A DNA stretch of 64,000 bases, from contig JACKJU010000001.1 in NCBI GenBank assembly GCA_020637805.1, positions 62,001-126,000 on the forward strand. Reading direction: 5' to 3'. Both the position numbers and the translations under genes were made by a program. Shown here one piece after another: positions 43,967-53,266 of the stretch. Position 1 is the stretch's first letter. Each line of letters opens with the position of its first letter. The notes under the pieces were generated by a model, which worked only from the letters and a program-made list of their open reading frames with translations, had not been told where the DNA came from and ran no database searches. This DNA comes from Nitratireductor sp. (lineage in GTDB: Bacteria; Pseudomonadota; Alphaproteobacteria; Rhizobiales; Rhizobiaceae).

Positions 43967-44476
43967 TCAGCTGCCCTTGCGGGTTAGTGCGTCGTTTTCG
44001 TCGACCTGCCAATGTCCAGACATGCCGCCGGATTTCTCGATCACGCGCAGATCGGTGATGCGCATGCCACGGTCGACCGCTTTTGCCATGTCGTAGATCG
44101 TGAGGCAGGCAACCGAACAGGCAGTTAGCGCTTCCAACTCGACACCTGTTCTGCCAGTCAATTTGCAGGTCGCGGTGACTGTGAAACCCGGAAGGTTTTC
44201 GTCCGGATCGATTGTCACGTCCACGCCCGAAAGCAGGAGTGTATGGCACAGCGGAATGAGCTCTGGAGTCTTCTTGGCCGCCATTATGCCTGCAATGCGC
44301 GCGGCTCCGAGAACATCGCCCTTTGACGCATTGCCGTTCAGTATCATTTCGTAGGTTTCGGCATGCATGACGACATTCGCCTTGGCGGACGCCATGCGCA
44401 CGGTGTCTTCCTTTCGGGAGACGTCCACCATCCTGGCTTCGCCGGAGGCCGTGATATGGGTGAGCTTGTCTGCCAC
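43967..44476 (-). CDS. moaC: Cyclic pyranopterin monophosphate synthase
   Basis: A 169-residue enzyme of the first molybdenum cofactor step, converting the MoaA product to cPMP. VDVSRKEDTVRMASA opens the fold. LIPLCHTLLLSGVDV and TGVELEALTACSVACLTIYDMAKA contain the conserved His and Glu/Thr of the active site, and DLRVIEKSGGMSG closes it with the conserved lysine. Three bases separate it from trpC upstream. It is the third gene of the trpD-trpC-moaC-moeA run. Confidence 0.97.
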   Translation of the reverse strand: MADKLTHITASGEARMVDVSRKEDTVRMASAKANVVMHAETYEMILNGNASKGDVLGAARIAGIMAAKKTPELIPLCHTLLLSGVDVTIDPDENLPGFTVTATCKLTGRTGVELEALTACSVACLTIYDMAKAVDRGMRITDLRVIEKSGGMSGHWQVDENDALTRKGS

Positions 44477-44479
44477 CGT

Positions 44480-45301
44480 TCAGGCCGCTCCGAGCCGGGC
44501 CTGAACAGGATCAGCCAGTAGCGCACGCGTTGCCGCTTCCACATCGGGCTGGCGCATCAGGCTTTCACCAATCAGGAAGGTGCCAATGCCGCAATGGGCC
44601 ATGCGGGCAAGGTCGGATGGCGTGAAGAGACCGCTCTCGGAGACCAGCAATTTCGTGTTGGGCACCATGCGCGAAAGCCGTTCGCTCGTTTCAAGCGAGG
44701 TTTCGAAGGTCTTGAGATTGCGGTTGTTGATGCCAAGCAGCGGTGAAGTCGATACCGCAAGCGCCCGTTCCATTTCCTCTTCGTCATGGACCTCGACCAG
44801 CACATCCATGCCGGTGGACAAGGCGGTTTCCTCGAGCAGTTTCACGTCATCATCCGACAGGCAAGCCATGATGAGCAGGATGCAATCCGCGCCCCAGCTG
44901 CGAGCTTCATGCACCTGGTAGGGATCGAACATGAAATCCTTGCGAAGGGCGGGCAGGGCAGTTGCCGAGCGTGCCGCAGTCAGGAATTCAGGCTTTCCCT
45001 GGAACGAGGGCGTATCTGTCAGAACCGATAGGCAGGCAGCGCCGCCGCGCTCGTAGGCCTGTGCCAGCAAAGGCGGGTCGAAGTCCTCGCGGATCAGGCC
45101 CTTGGACGGGCTGGCCTTCTTGACCTCGGCAATCAACGCATATTCGCCTGCGTCGCGCTTGGCCTTGAGCGCGTTCAAAAAGCCGCGCGGTGCAGTCTGG
45201 TCAGCGGCATGCGCCTTGACTTCGTCGAGCGATAGGACCGCCTTGGCCGCAGCGATTTCCTCGCGCTTGTAGAGTTCGATCTTCTTGAGGATATCGGCCA
45301 T
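44480..45301 (-). CDS. trpC: Indole-3-glycerol phosphate synthase
   Basis: A 273-residue TIM-barrel enzyme of tryptophan synthesis that closes the indole ring from CdRP. LIAEVKKASPSKGLIREDFDP holds the catalytic Glu and Lys. LRKDFMFDPYQVHEARSWGADCILLI, EVHDEEEME, GINNRNLKTFE and SESGLF follow in the expected order. Monofunctional, not fused to TrpF. Its start codon overlaps the trpD stop by one base, so translation is coupled. Confidence 0.98.
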   Translation of the reverse strand: MADILKKIELYKREEIAAAKAVLSLDEVKAHAADQTAPRGFLNALKAKRDAGEYALIAEVKKASPSKGLIREDFDPPLLAQAYERGGAACLSVLTDTPSFQGKPEFLTAARSATALPALRKDFMFDPYQVHEARSWGADCILLIMACLSDDDVKLLEETALSTGMDVLVEVHDEEEMERALAVSTSPLLGINNRNLKTFETSLETSERLSRMVPNTKLLVSESGLFTPSDLARMAHCGIGTFLIGESLMRQPDVEAATRALLADPVQARLGAA

Positions 45302-46320
45302 CAGCCACGCCCCCGGTTGGAAACCTCGACCAGCCTGTCGAGAGCAGCCTGCGCCTTTCCTTCGTCGATCGATTTGGCAGCAATCTCCATGCCTTCCATG
45401 ATGCCGGAGGCCTTGCCTGCGATGATCAGCGATGAGGCGGCATTCATCAGTACCATGTCGCGATAGGCGGAAGGTTCTGCGCCCAGGAGACGCCGCAACG
45501 CATCCGCATTGTATGCCGCATCCCCACCTGCAATGGCGTCTGCGCTCTGAACGTCGAGGCCGAAATCCGCCGGTGTCAGGTCACGGGTATGAACCTCGCC
45601 ATCTTCCAGCATGGCAACATGGGTGGTGCCGGTGATGGTCATTTCATCGAAGCCGTCGCCATGCACGACCCATACCTTTTGTGAGCCGAGTTCGCGCAGG
45701 ACGCGGGCGATTTCCACCGACCATTTTGGCGAGAAGACACCCAGAAGCTGGCGCTTCACGCTGGCCGGGTTACACATGGGGCCGAGCAGGTTGAAGATCG
45801 TTCGGGTTCCAAGTTCGACGCGCACGGGACCAACGTAGCGCATGGCCGAGTGATGCGCGGGCGCGAACATGAAACCGATGCCGGCTTCTTCGATACAATC
45901 GGATATCTGGCCGGGCGTGAGTTCCAGATTGACGCCCAGCGCCGTGAGAACGTCCGCTGCGCCCGATTTCGACGAAAGCGCGCGATTGCCGTGCTTGGCT
46001 ACCTTCACACCTGCACCGGCAACCACAAGTCCGGTGGCGGTGGACACGTTGAGCGAGCCTTTTGCGTCGCCGCCGGTTCCAACGATGTCGATGGCGCCTT
46101 CGGGAGCATCCACGGGTGTCATCTTTGCCCGCATGGCACGTATGGCGCCGATGAACTCGTCCTCCGATTCACCCCGCACGCGAAGCGCCATCAGCAGGCC
46201 GCCCATCTGTGCCGGAGTGGCCTCTCCGGACATGATGATGGAGAAGGCCTTTTCCGTTTCCGCCGCAGTCAGCGAATTGCCATCGGCAACCTTGGCGATG
46301 AAGGGTTTCAGTTCGGACAC
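45301..46320 (-). CDS. trpD: Anthranilate phosphoribosyltransferase
   Basis: A 339-residue enzyme that joins anthranilate to PRPP. The PRPP loop is DIVGTGGDAKGSLNVSTAT (GTGGD near residue 81). KHGNRALSSKSGAADVLTALG is the anthranilate side, and NLLGPMCNPASVKRQLLGVFS is conserved in the family. It begins the trpD-trpC-moaC-moeA-psuK-psuG run, 66 bases after the foldase gene. No trp attenuator or other tryptophan gene is seen in this window; trpE and trpFBA must be elsewhere. Confidence 0.98.
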   Translation of the reverse strand: MSELKPFIAKVADGNSLTAAETEKAFSIIMSGEATPAQMGGLLMALRVRGESEDEFIGAIRAMRAKMTPVDAPEGAIDIVGTGGDAKGSLNVSTATGLVVAGAGVKVAKHGNRALSSKSGAADVLTALGVNLELTPGQISDCIEEAGIGFMFAPAHHSAMRYVGPVRVELGTRTIFNLLGPMCNPASVKRQLLGVFSPKWSVEIARVLRELGSQKVWVVHGDGFDEMTITGTTHVAMLEDGEVHTRDLTPADFGLDVQSADAIAGGDAAYNADALRRLLGAEPSAYRDMVLMNAASSLIIAGKASGIMEGMEIAAKSIDEGKAQAALDRLVEVSNRGRG

Positions 46321-46386
46321 GTTTCCTGCTCCAATTCAATTGCGCCGCTGTGTCGCCTGCATACTGCCGATGATGGCGGGTTGGCG

Positions 46387-48285
46387 TTACTGGTTGGCGA
46401 TGGCTGCCGAAATGGCCTGCTGATTGACGGTTACCTTCATGCCATCCTGCATCTGGCCAACCATCGTGGCAATGATGTCGTCTGCCAATGCGCCATTCAA
46501 CTGGCTGGTAATCTGGCTCGGAACGGTTTCGGTGCCGCTGTCGTCGACCCCGGAAACAACGATCACGGCTTTCGAGGCTTCGGGTTTTCCCTGCTCGACG
46601 AAGACCGAACCCTTGGCATTGCGGAACCCTTCGCGAAGCGCCTCGGGCGTCAATGCTTCGGGACTTGCGGTCCGTTGAACCGGCCCGACGGTCTCCGGTT
46701 CGATCATCTGTCCGAGGCTGTTGGCGGGAAGTAGTTCGCTGGCAACGGCTGCGAGTGTTTCTCCCTTTGCGACGCGCTCGCGCACGGTTTCTGCAAGAGC
46801 CTCGACGGCCTTGACTGTCTCTGCCGCTATCCAGTCATTGCGAACCTGTTCTCGTACCTCGTCGAACTCCTTCTGGCGGTCCGGGGTGACACCTGCCACC
46901 TCGTACCAGGCGAAACCGCGCGAGCCGATGCTGATCGGATCGGCTTCCACGCCTTCATCGGTCTGGAAGGCCTCCGAAAGCAGTTTCTGGGATTCGGGAA
47001 TGTCCTTGACGATGTTGCCTTCCATGTCCCTGCCGGTCAGGTCGACTGCGTCAATGGTTCGAGCGGTCAGGCCCACATTCTTTGCTGCATTGGTCAGGGT
47101 TTCTCCCGCCGCGCGCTCATCTTCGAGCCGGTCGTGCGTGTCGTAGAGTTGCTCGTCGGCCTTTTCGAGAGCTATGGTCTTGCGCAGTTCGCCAGACACT
47201 TCGTCAAGTGGCTTAAGGCTTTCCGGTTCAATGCGTGCAACATGCAGGATCACCGGGCCGAAAATGCCTTCAACCACGCCGCTCGTGCCGGTGCCTTCAA
47301 TCGAGAATGCAGCATCGGCGATCTTCTGATCGGGAATGGCCGCTCTTTCGACAAGTCCCAGGTCGACAGGCGAGAGGTTCATTTCGCTTGCCACAGCATC
47401 AAAGGAGGTGCCGGCTTCGATCTTCGCGGCAGCGGCATCCGCTGCGGCCTTGTCCTGGAACACGATCTGCATGACTTCGCGCTTTTCGGGAACGGTGTAG
47501 CGCGTCTTGTCCTTCTCGTAACGAGCCTTCAGTTCATCATCGGTCACACCAGCTTCGTCGGTGATGTCCTCGGCTTCCAGCTTGACTACGATCAGTTTGC
47601 GATATTCCGGTGCGCGATAGTCGTTCTTGTGGTCGTCATACCAGGCCGTGAGTTGATCCTCTGTGGGTTCGGGCTTGTCTGCTATTGCTTCTGGCGTGAT
47701 GTTCACCAGTTCAAAGGTGCGTTTTTCACCCTGGATCTTCGCCATCTCGTCCACGAATGCCTGGGGCATGGAAACGTTCATCGAGGCTGCTTCGATGATC
47801 TGCTGACGAACCGCGTTCCGCCTCTGGCTTTCGATATACGTATCCTGGGGCATTCCGACCGACCGCAGCACGGCTTCCAACTGGGCCCGCGAGAAACTGC
47901 CTGAGGCATCCTTGAAGGCGTCGTCCTGCGTGATCATCTCGGCGAGGCGGTCGTCAGAGACGCCAAGCCCCATCTTGCGGGCTTCCTCGTCCAACACTGC
48001 GCCTGCGACCACCTGGGATGTCACGGATTGCTCAACACCGAAGGCACGGGCCTGTTCGGAAGTGACACGCTGTCCAAGCTGGCGCGAGATCAGGCCAAGC
48101 TGGCGCTCATAGGCAAGACGGTAGTCCAGAAGGCCGACCTCGGTCTTGCCGGCAGTGACCACGGAGTTTCCGACACCTGCAAACATGGAGCCGGAAATGC
48201 CCCAGATTGCGAAGCTGATGACCAGCAAAGCCAGAAACAGTTTTGCGATCCATCCGCCAAGCGCGCCGCGCATCAATGAAAACAT
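46387..48285 (-). CDS. Membrane-anchored periplasmic foldase (PpiD/SurA_N type peptidyl-prolyl isomerase)
   Basis: A 632-residue protein of the PpiD class. A short cytoplasmic start and one anchor helix (AKLFLALLVISFAIWGISG, about residues 14-32) are followed by a SurA_N chaperone region. Around residues 260-360 lies a parvulin-like PPIC domain (VPEKREVMQIVFQDKAAADA and after), and then a second, degenerate repeat. It helps fold outer-membrane or secreted proteins at the translocon exit. ATG 48285 has AGGA eight bases upstream and matches family starts; a longer frame to 48333 adds 16 hydrophilic residues. It directly precedes trpD. Confidence 0.88.
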   Translation of the reverse strand: MFSLMRGALGGWIAKLFLALLVISFAIWGISGSMFAGVGNSVVTAGKTEVGLLDYRLAYERQLGLISRQLGQRVTSEQARAFGVEQSVTSQVVAGAVLDEEARKMGLGVSDDRLAEMITQDDAFKDASGSFSRAQLEAVLRSVGMPQDTYIESQRRNAVRQQIIEAASMNVSMPQAFVDEMAKIQGEKRTFELVNITPEAIADKPEPTEDQLTAWYDDHKNDYRAPEYRKLIVVKLEAEDITDEAGVTDDELKARYEKDKTRYTVPEKREVMQIVFQDKAAADAAAAKIEAGTSFDAVASEMNLSPVDLGLVERAAIPDQKIADAAFSIEGTGTSGVVEGIFGPVILHVARIEPESLKPLDEVSGELRKTIALEKADEQLYDTHDRLEDERAAGETLTNAAKNVGLTARTIDAVDLTGRDMEGNIVKDIPESQKLLSEAFQTDEGVEADPISIGSRGFAWYEVAGVTPDRQKEFDEVREQVRNDWIAAETVKAVEALAETVRERVAKGETLAAVASELLPANSLGQMIEPETVGPVQRTASPEALTPEALREGFRNAKGSVFVEQGKPEASKAVIVVSGVDDSGTETVPSQITSQLNGALADDIIATMVGQMQDGMKVTVNQQAISAAIANQ

Positions 48286-48538
48286 CAGTGAATTCCTGTC
48301 CTTGGGCCGTTTTTCCACAATCCCTTCCGCCATTCATCGGCAGGGGGCAAACCGGCTGGCCCGTTCGTTTCATGACCGTATAATGGGCTTCCATCCGCTA
48401 CTCAACAGGTGTCAGCCAATTGGAGCGGCAAAAAGGCCGCAGTTGACGGGCAGGGCAGCTATGGTAGCAGGCAATGCTGTAAGCTCCGGGACGATTGTTG
48501 GCCCGGCAGGGAACTGTATCAGGCAAGGGAATATTGAC

Positions 48539-49306
48539 ATGACACCAGGCGTAAAGCCGCTCGTTGCGGGCAACTGGAAGATGAACGGCACCAGCGCCAG
48601 CCTGGGAGAGCTCACGGCGATGGCGGCAGGGTTCGGCGTGGCGCTTCAAGAAAAGGCCGACATGCTGGTCTGTGTTCCCGCCACCCTCCTGTTCCAGGCA
48701 TCGCAGACATTGTCGAGTGCCCCCATCTCGACCGGTGCGCAGGATTGCCACGCTGCAGCCAACGGCGCGCATACCGGCGACATTTCAACCGGGATGATCG
48801 CCGATGCTGGCGGGCTGGCCGTTATCGTCGGTCACTCGGAGCGCCGCACCGACCATGCCGAGACCGATGCCGTCGTGCTTGAGAAGGCAAAGGCAGGACT
48901 TGCCGAAGGGCTGATGACCATTGTCTGCATCGGCGAGACGGAGGCAGAGCGCAAGGCCGGGTCGACCCTCGACATTCTCAAGACGCAACTGGCCGGTTCG
49001 CTGCCCGACAGCTGGGAAAAGGGTGAACTGGTGGTTGCCTACGAACCCGTATGGGCAATTGGCACCGGGCTTACGCCCACAGCAGAAGATGTCGCGGAAG
49101 CTCATGGGTTCATGCGCGGTCAACTGGTTGACCGGTTTGGTGAAAAGGGCGGAAAGATCCGGCTTCTCTATGGTGGCTCGGTAAAACCCGCCAATGCTGC
49201 CGAACTGATGGCAGTGGAAAATGTTGATGGGGCACTGGTAGGCGGTGCGAGCCTGAAGGCGGAAGACTTCCTGGGCATAGCCAATGCCTATCTGGAAATT
49301 GCCTGA
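48539..49306 (+). CDS. tpiA: Triosephosphate isomerase
   Basis: A 255-residue glycolytic isomerase. Active-site residues are in AGNWKMNG (Asn and Lys near residues 11-13), VGHSERR (His) and AYEPVWAIGTGLTPT (Glu and loop 6), with LYGGSVKP as phosphate loop. The ribosome site AAGGGA lies 8 bases before ATG 48539; a long in-frame extension back to 48146 is not credible. It is divergent from the PpiD-like gene and followed by secG and pyrG, a common rhizobial order. Confidence 0.98.
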   Translation: MTPGVKPLVAGNWKMNGTSASLGELTAMAAGFGVALQEKADMLVCVPATLLFQASQTLSSAPISTGAQDCHAAANGAHTGDISTGMIADAGGLAVIVGHSERRTDHAETDAVVLEKAKAGLAEGLMTIVCIGETEAERKAGSTLDILKTQLAGSLPDSWEKGELVVAYEPVWAIGTGLTPTAEDVAEAHGFMRGQLVDRFGEKGGKIRLLYGGSVKPANAAELMAVENVDGALVGGASLKAEDFLGIANAYLEIA

Positions 49307-49423
49307 ACCTCTGGGCCACGGCACTTGCAACCTTCGTCCGGCATCTATAGATAGGGGCCGAACCGCAAGGGGCAGGGTGCCTCCCATCAGGCATGTCTGC
49401 CAGAAAATCCCGGGATTCCATCC

Positions 49424-49936
49424 ATGGAAACAGTTCTCATCGTGATCCACCTTATGGTGGTCATCGCTCTAGTAATCGTTGTCCTGCTGCAGCGCTCAGA
49501 AGGTGGGGCACTTGGCATTGGCGGTGGCGGCGGTTTCATGTCCGCCCGCGGCGCGGCCAATGCGCTGACACGCACGACCGCCATTCTTGCGGCAGCGTTC
49601 TTTGCAACCTCGATCGCGCTTGGCATTCTGGCCGGCGTCAACGAGACACCGAGCGACATTCTGAACCGGATCCCGGCAGGCCAAAGCGCCCCGGCTGGTG
49701 GCAACGGACAATCGATTCTCGATCAGATCACGCCTGACAGCGAGAAACCGGCGGTTCCGGCTACGGGCGATAGCGGTCCGGCTGTTCCGTCTGGTGATTC
49801 AAGCGCTCCTTCGGTCCCGGCAGGCGATTCGGCCACGCCGGCAGCTCCGCAGGGTGATGCAGCGCCGGCCCAACCTGAAACACCTGCCGTTCCAGGCACC
49901 ACGAGCGAAACACCCGCAGTGCCCGCCGGCCAGTGA
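49424..49936 (+). CDS. secG: Preprotein translocase subunit SecG
   Basis: A 170-residue SecG. Two membrane helices (residues 3-23 and about 52-75) flank the conserved cytoplasmic stretch QRSEGGALGIGGGGGFMSARGAAN. From about residue 85 a long Pro/Ala/Ser-rich tail (PAVPATGDSGPAVPSGDSSA and on) follows. It is a low-complexity extension usual in alphaproteobacterial SecG but absent from E. coli. SecG supports SecYE during protein export. A terminator follows at 49965-49993. Confidence 0.95.
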   Translation: METVLIVIHLMVVIALVIVVLLQRSEGGALGIGGGGGFMSARGAANALTRTTAILAAAFFATSIALGILAGVNETPSDILNRIPAGQSAPAGGNGQSILDQITPDSEKPAVPATGDSGPAVPSGDSSAPSVPAGDSATPAAPQGDAAPAQPETPAVPGTTSETPAVPAGQ

Positions 49937-49964
49937 GGGCGGCGCGCAATTCAGCGATCCTGAC

Positions 49965-49993
49965 AGGCCCGGTTCCGACCGGGCCTTGTTTTT
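49965..49993 (+). terminator. Rho-independent terminator after secG
   Basis: A 9-bp stem, AGGCCCGGT (49965-49973) with ACCGGGCCT (49978-49986), has a tight four-base loop and is followed by TGTTTTT. It separates secG from pyrG, so pyrG has its own promoter in the remaining 70 bases. Confidence 0.88.
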
Positions 49994-50065
49994 GATGTGT
50001 ACAATCCAGCGGCCCGGAATTTTCGTTTTGCGAATCGGGTCCTTTGCATTTAGGGCTTAATTCCC

Positions 50066-51694
50066 ATGGCGCGTTACGTATTCATAACCGGCGGCGTGGT
50101 TTCCTCCCTTGGAAAAGGCATCGCATCAGCAGCACTCGGAGCATTGCTTCAGGCGCGCGGCTATCGCGTGCGACTGAGAAAGCTTGACCCGTATCTCAAT
50201 GTCGATCCCGGGACGATGAGCCCGTATCAGCACGGCGAGGTCTTCGTGACCGATGATGGTGCCGAGACCGATCTCGATCTCGGCCACTACGAGCGCTTCA
50301 CGGGGCGTTCTGCCAACCAGCAGGACAACATCACTACCGGGCGCATCTACCAGAACATCATCGAGAAGGAGCGCAGGGGGGATTACCTGGGCGCAACCGT
50401 GCAGGTCATTCCGCACGTCACCAACGCGATCAAGGAATTCGTGCTTGACGGAAACCAGGACTATGATTTCGTGCTGTGCGAAATCGGCGGCACGGTTGGC
50501 GACATTGAAGCATTGCCGTTCTTCGAGGCGATCCGCCAGCTCGGCAACGATCTGCCGCGCAATCATGCCGTCTATGTTCATCTCACGCTGATGCCGTGGA
50601 TTGCGGCAGCAGGAGAGTTGAAGACCAAGCCTACCCAGCATTCGGTCAAGGAACTGCGCTCAATCGGTATCGCGCCGGATATCCTGCTCGTGCGCGCCGA
50701 CCGGGAGATTCCCGAGGACGAGCGCCGCAAGCTCTCGCTGTTCTGCAATGTGCGAGCTTCTGCGGTGATCCAGGCACTCGATGTTGCGAATATCTACGAC
50801 GTGCCGATGGCCTATCACAAGGAAGGCCTCGATCAGGAAGTGCTCGCTGCATTCGGAATCGAGCCTGCGCCCGAACCGCGCATGGAACGCTGGGAAGACA
50901 TTTCCGACCGGGTTCATCATCCTGAGGGTGAAGTCACGATCGCGGTTGTCGGCAAGTATACGGGGCTTCTCGATGCCTACAAATCGCTGATTGAAGCCCT
51001 CAAGCATGGTGGCATGGCGAACCGCGTGAAGGTCAATCTCGAGTGGATCGAGTCCGATACCTTCGAGCGCGAGGATCCGGCGCCATACCTGGAAAAGGTC
51101 AACGGTATCCTGGTGCCGGGCGGCTTCGGTGAACGTGGTGCCGAGGGCAAGATCCGTGCGGCTCAGTATGCTCGCGAGAAGAAAATACCCTATTTCGGCA
51201 TCTGTTTCGGCATGCAGATGGCTTGCATCGAGGCAGCACGCAACCTGTGCGGCATCGAAGAGGCATCTTCCACCGAGTTCGGTGAGACGAAAGAGCCGGT
51301 AGTCGGCCTGATGACCGAATGGCTGAAGGGAAATGCGCTCGAAAAACGCATGAAGGAAGGCGATCTTGGCGGCACAATGCGCCTGGGTGCCTATGCCAAC
51401 CGGTTCGCCGAAGGTTCGCGGATTGCCGAAATCTACGGAACCACCTCCATTTCGGAACGCCATCGCCACCGCTACGAGGTCAATATCGACTACAAGGAGC
51501 GGCTGGAGGCTGCGGGCCTGTCGTTTGCCGGAATGTCGCCGGACGGCGTTCTGCCTGAAACGGTGGAATATCCCGACCACCCCTGGTTCATAGGCGTTCA
51601 GTACCACCCGGAACTCAAGTCGCGGCCGTTCGAGCCGCACCCGCTGTTCGCCAGCTTCATCGAAGCGGCGGTGGAGCAGTCCAGACTGGTCTAG
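50066..51694 (+). CDS. pyrG: CTP synthase
   Basis: A 542-residue glutamine-dependent amidotransferase making CTP from UTP. The synthase half opens with YVFITGGVVSSLGKGIASAA (P-loop). It contains CEIGGTVGDIEALPF (magnesium site) and MEDIS-type WEDISDRVHHPEGEV at the linker. The class I glutaminase half has VPGGFGERG, the nucleophile Cys in GICFGMQ, and the His-Glu pair in VQYHPELKS. Length and motifs are standard. Downstream, relatives usually carry kdsA before eno; here three other genes intervene. Confidence 0.98.
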   Translation: MARYVFITGGVVSSLGKGIASAALGALLQARGYRVRLRKLDPYLNVDPGTMSPYQHGEVFVTDDGAETDLDLGHYERFTGRSANQQDNITTGRIYQNIIEKERRGDYLGATVQVIPHVTNAIKEFVLDGNQDYDFVLCEIGGTVGDIEALPFFEAIRQLGNDLPRNHAVYVHLTLMPWIAAAGELKTKPTQHSVKELRSIGIAPDILLVRADREIPEDERRKLSLFCNVRASAVIQALDVANIYDVPMAYHKEGLDQEVLAAFGIEPAPEPRMERWEDISDRVHHPEGEVTIAVVGKYTGLLDAYKSLIEALKHGGMANRVKVNLEWIESDTFEREDPAPYLEKVNGILVPGGFGERGAEGKIRAAQYAREKKIPYFGICFGMQMACIEAARNLCGIEEASSTEFGETKEPVVGLMTEWLKGNALEKRMKEGDLGGTMRLGAYANRFAEGSRIAEIYGTTSISERHRHRYEVNIDYKERLEAAGLSFAGMSPDGVLPETVEYPDHPWFIGVQYHPELKSRPFEPHPLFASFIEAAVEQSRLV

Positions 51695-51833
51695 CGGACC
51701 TATTCGGTTCGGCTTTGGTGAGAAGCGCGGCGTCAGCTGCCCTTGAATCCGCCGCGAATGCCGCTATCCTAGCGTTTCTGGGGCAAAACGAGATTCTTTT
51801 TGGACGAACAACCCCCGGACTCCGCCACTCATC

Positions 51834-53174
51834 ATGGATTTTGAAATCGAAAACCGGCAAGCCGCAATGATTGCCAAGCCACGGGTACCGTTCCGGTGGG
51901 CATGGCTTCTATCGAGGTTTTTCACGCTTGTGCTTTGCGCCGCGATGATCGCCGCTGCCGTTCCGCAGGCGCCGCGTGCCGCAGGTATGAAATATTTCGG
52001 TCCGTATCTCGTCTACAACTACAAGACTAAGCAGGTTTACGAACAGCACAAGGCCTTTGACCTGTGGCATCCTGCTTCGCTGACCAAGATGATGACGGCC
52101 TACACGGTTTTCAGGGAAATCAAGGCCGGGCGCATTTCACAGCTTTCGCCGATCAAGGTCTCCCAGAACGCGCTGAACCAGCCGCCGTCGAAGATGGGCT
52201 TTCCGGTAGGCACCGTGCTCAATGTTGATGCGGCGCTGAAAATTATCATGGTCAAGTCCGCCAACGATATCGCGCTGGCAATTGCGGAATCGGTTGGCGG
52301 AAGCGAGGAGGCATTTGTCGGCAAGATGAACGCCTATGCGCGCGAGATCGGCATGAAGCGGTCGCATTTTGTGAATCCGCACGGGCTGCACGATCCGAAC
52401 CAGTATGTCACTGCCTACGATATGGCGGTCCTGGCTGACAGGCTCTACACGGAATTTCCCAAATATGCCGGCTACTTTGCCATCCCCGCCATCAAGGTCG
52501 GCAAGCGGACGCTGAGCAATCACAATCCGCTGCTGCAACGGTTTCCAGGCACAATGGGAATGAAGACGGGTTTTGTCTGCGCTTCCGGTCTCAACATCGT
52601 TGCCAGCGCCAAAACTCGTGGCAAGACGCTGATTGCTGTTGTGCTGGGAGGACGTACGGGGCGCGAACGAAACGTCGAAGCTGCCAAGCTGCTCTACGAT
52701 GCTTCGCACAAGGGCTTTGCCTTCGCGCTGCCCAAGTTGAAGACACTCAAGCCAAACGGGCCGGTCAATTCGCAACCGACGGATATCCGGGCCCAGGTTT
52801 GCGGAAAGCAGAAACCCAATTTCGATGCGGTGGGAGAGGACGAGGCTGACAACCTGTTCGCGGTCAAACAGCCCTCGCTGTCGGAACTGGAGAAGCGGTA
52901 CCTTCTCGAAAAGGGAACCAATACCCGTGTCGTCCCGGTTGTTCTGGGCAATGCCACCGGGCCGGATCCGTTCGGGCTGGTCGCACCGGAACCGCCTCCG
53001 ATGATCGCCCAGGGGGATGGCGGACCGGATGAGGCGTCTGCCTATGCTACCGGAGTAGATGCTTCGGCGGCGGCTACTGCTGCTGCAAATGCCGCCGGTG
53101 TTCCAACACAGGATGTCTTTCAGCTAAACGGCAAGGCGATTGCGGTGCCCACGCCCCGGCCGATGATGCAGTAA
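51834..53174 (+). CDS. D-alanyl-D-alanine carboxypeptidase (DacA/DacF family)
   Basis: A penicillin-binding protein of 446 residues at most. A signal/anchor segment (about residues 20-45, AWLLSRFFTLVLCAAMIAA) precedes the S11 peptidase domain. The three catalytic motifs are present: SLTK (nucleophile Ser), SAN and KTG (MKTGF). After the domain (about residue 290) comes a low-complexity Pro/Ala-rich tail without a clear SPOR repeat. It trims pentapeptides of peptidoglycan in the periplasm. Start could be 51834 or the ATG at 51867. Confidence 0.92.
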   Translation: MDFEIENRQAAMIAKPRVPFRWAWLLSRFFTLVLCAAMIAAAVPQAPRAAGMKYFGPYLVYNYKTKQVYEQHKAFDLWHPASLTKMMTAYTVFREIKAGRISQLSPIKVSQNALNQPPSKMGFPVGTVLNVDAALKIIMVKSANDIALAIAESVGGSEEAFVGKMNAYAREIGMKRSHFVNPHGLHDPNQYVTAYDMAVLADRLYTEFPKYAGYFAIPAIKVGKRTLSNHNPLLQRFPGTMGMKTGFVCASGLNIVASAKTRGKTLIAVVLGGRTGRERNVEAAKLLYDASHKGFAFALPKLKTLKPNGPVNSQPTDIRAQVCGKQKPNFDAVGEDEADNLFAVKQPSLSELEKRYLLEKGTNTRVVPVVLGNATGPDPFGLVAPEPPPMIAQGDGGPDEASAYATGVDASAAATAAANAAGVPTQDVFQLNGKAIAVPTPRPMMQ

Positions 53175-53266
53175 CAAGAACCCGGCGCGCGAGCCTTGTA
53201 ATGGCGTTCGCAATAAGGCAAACGGGTTTGCGAACACCACTGAGCATTGTTGAGCAGGAAACGCGC

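Noticed and set aside
43953..44249. Upstream extension of the moeA frame.
   Set aside because: It covers moaC in another frame and does not resemble any MoeA N-terminus.
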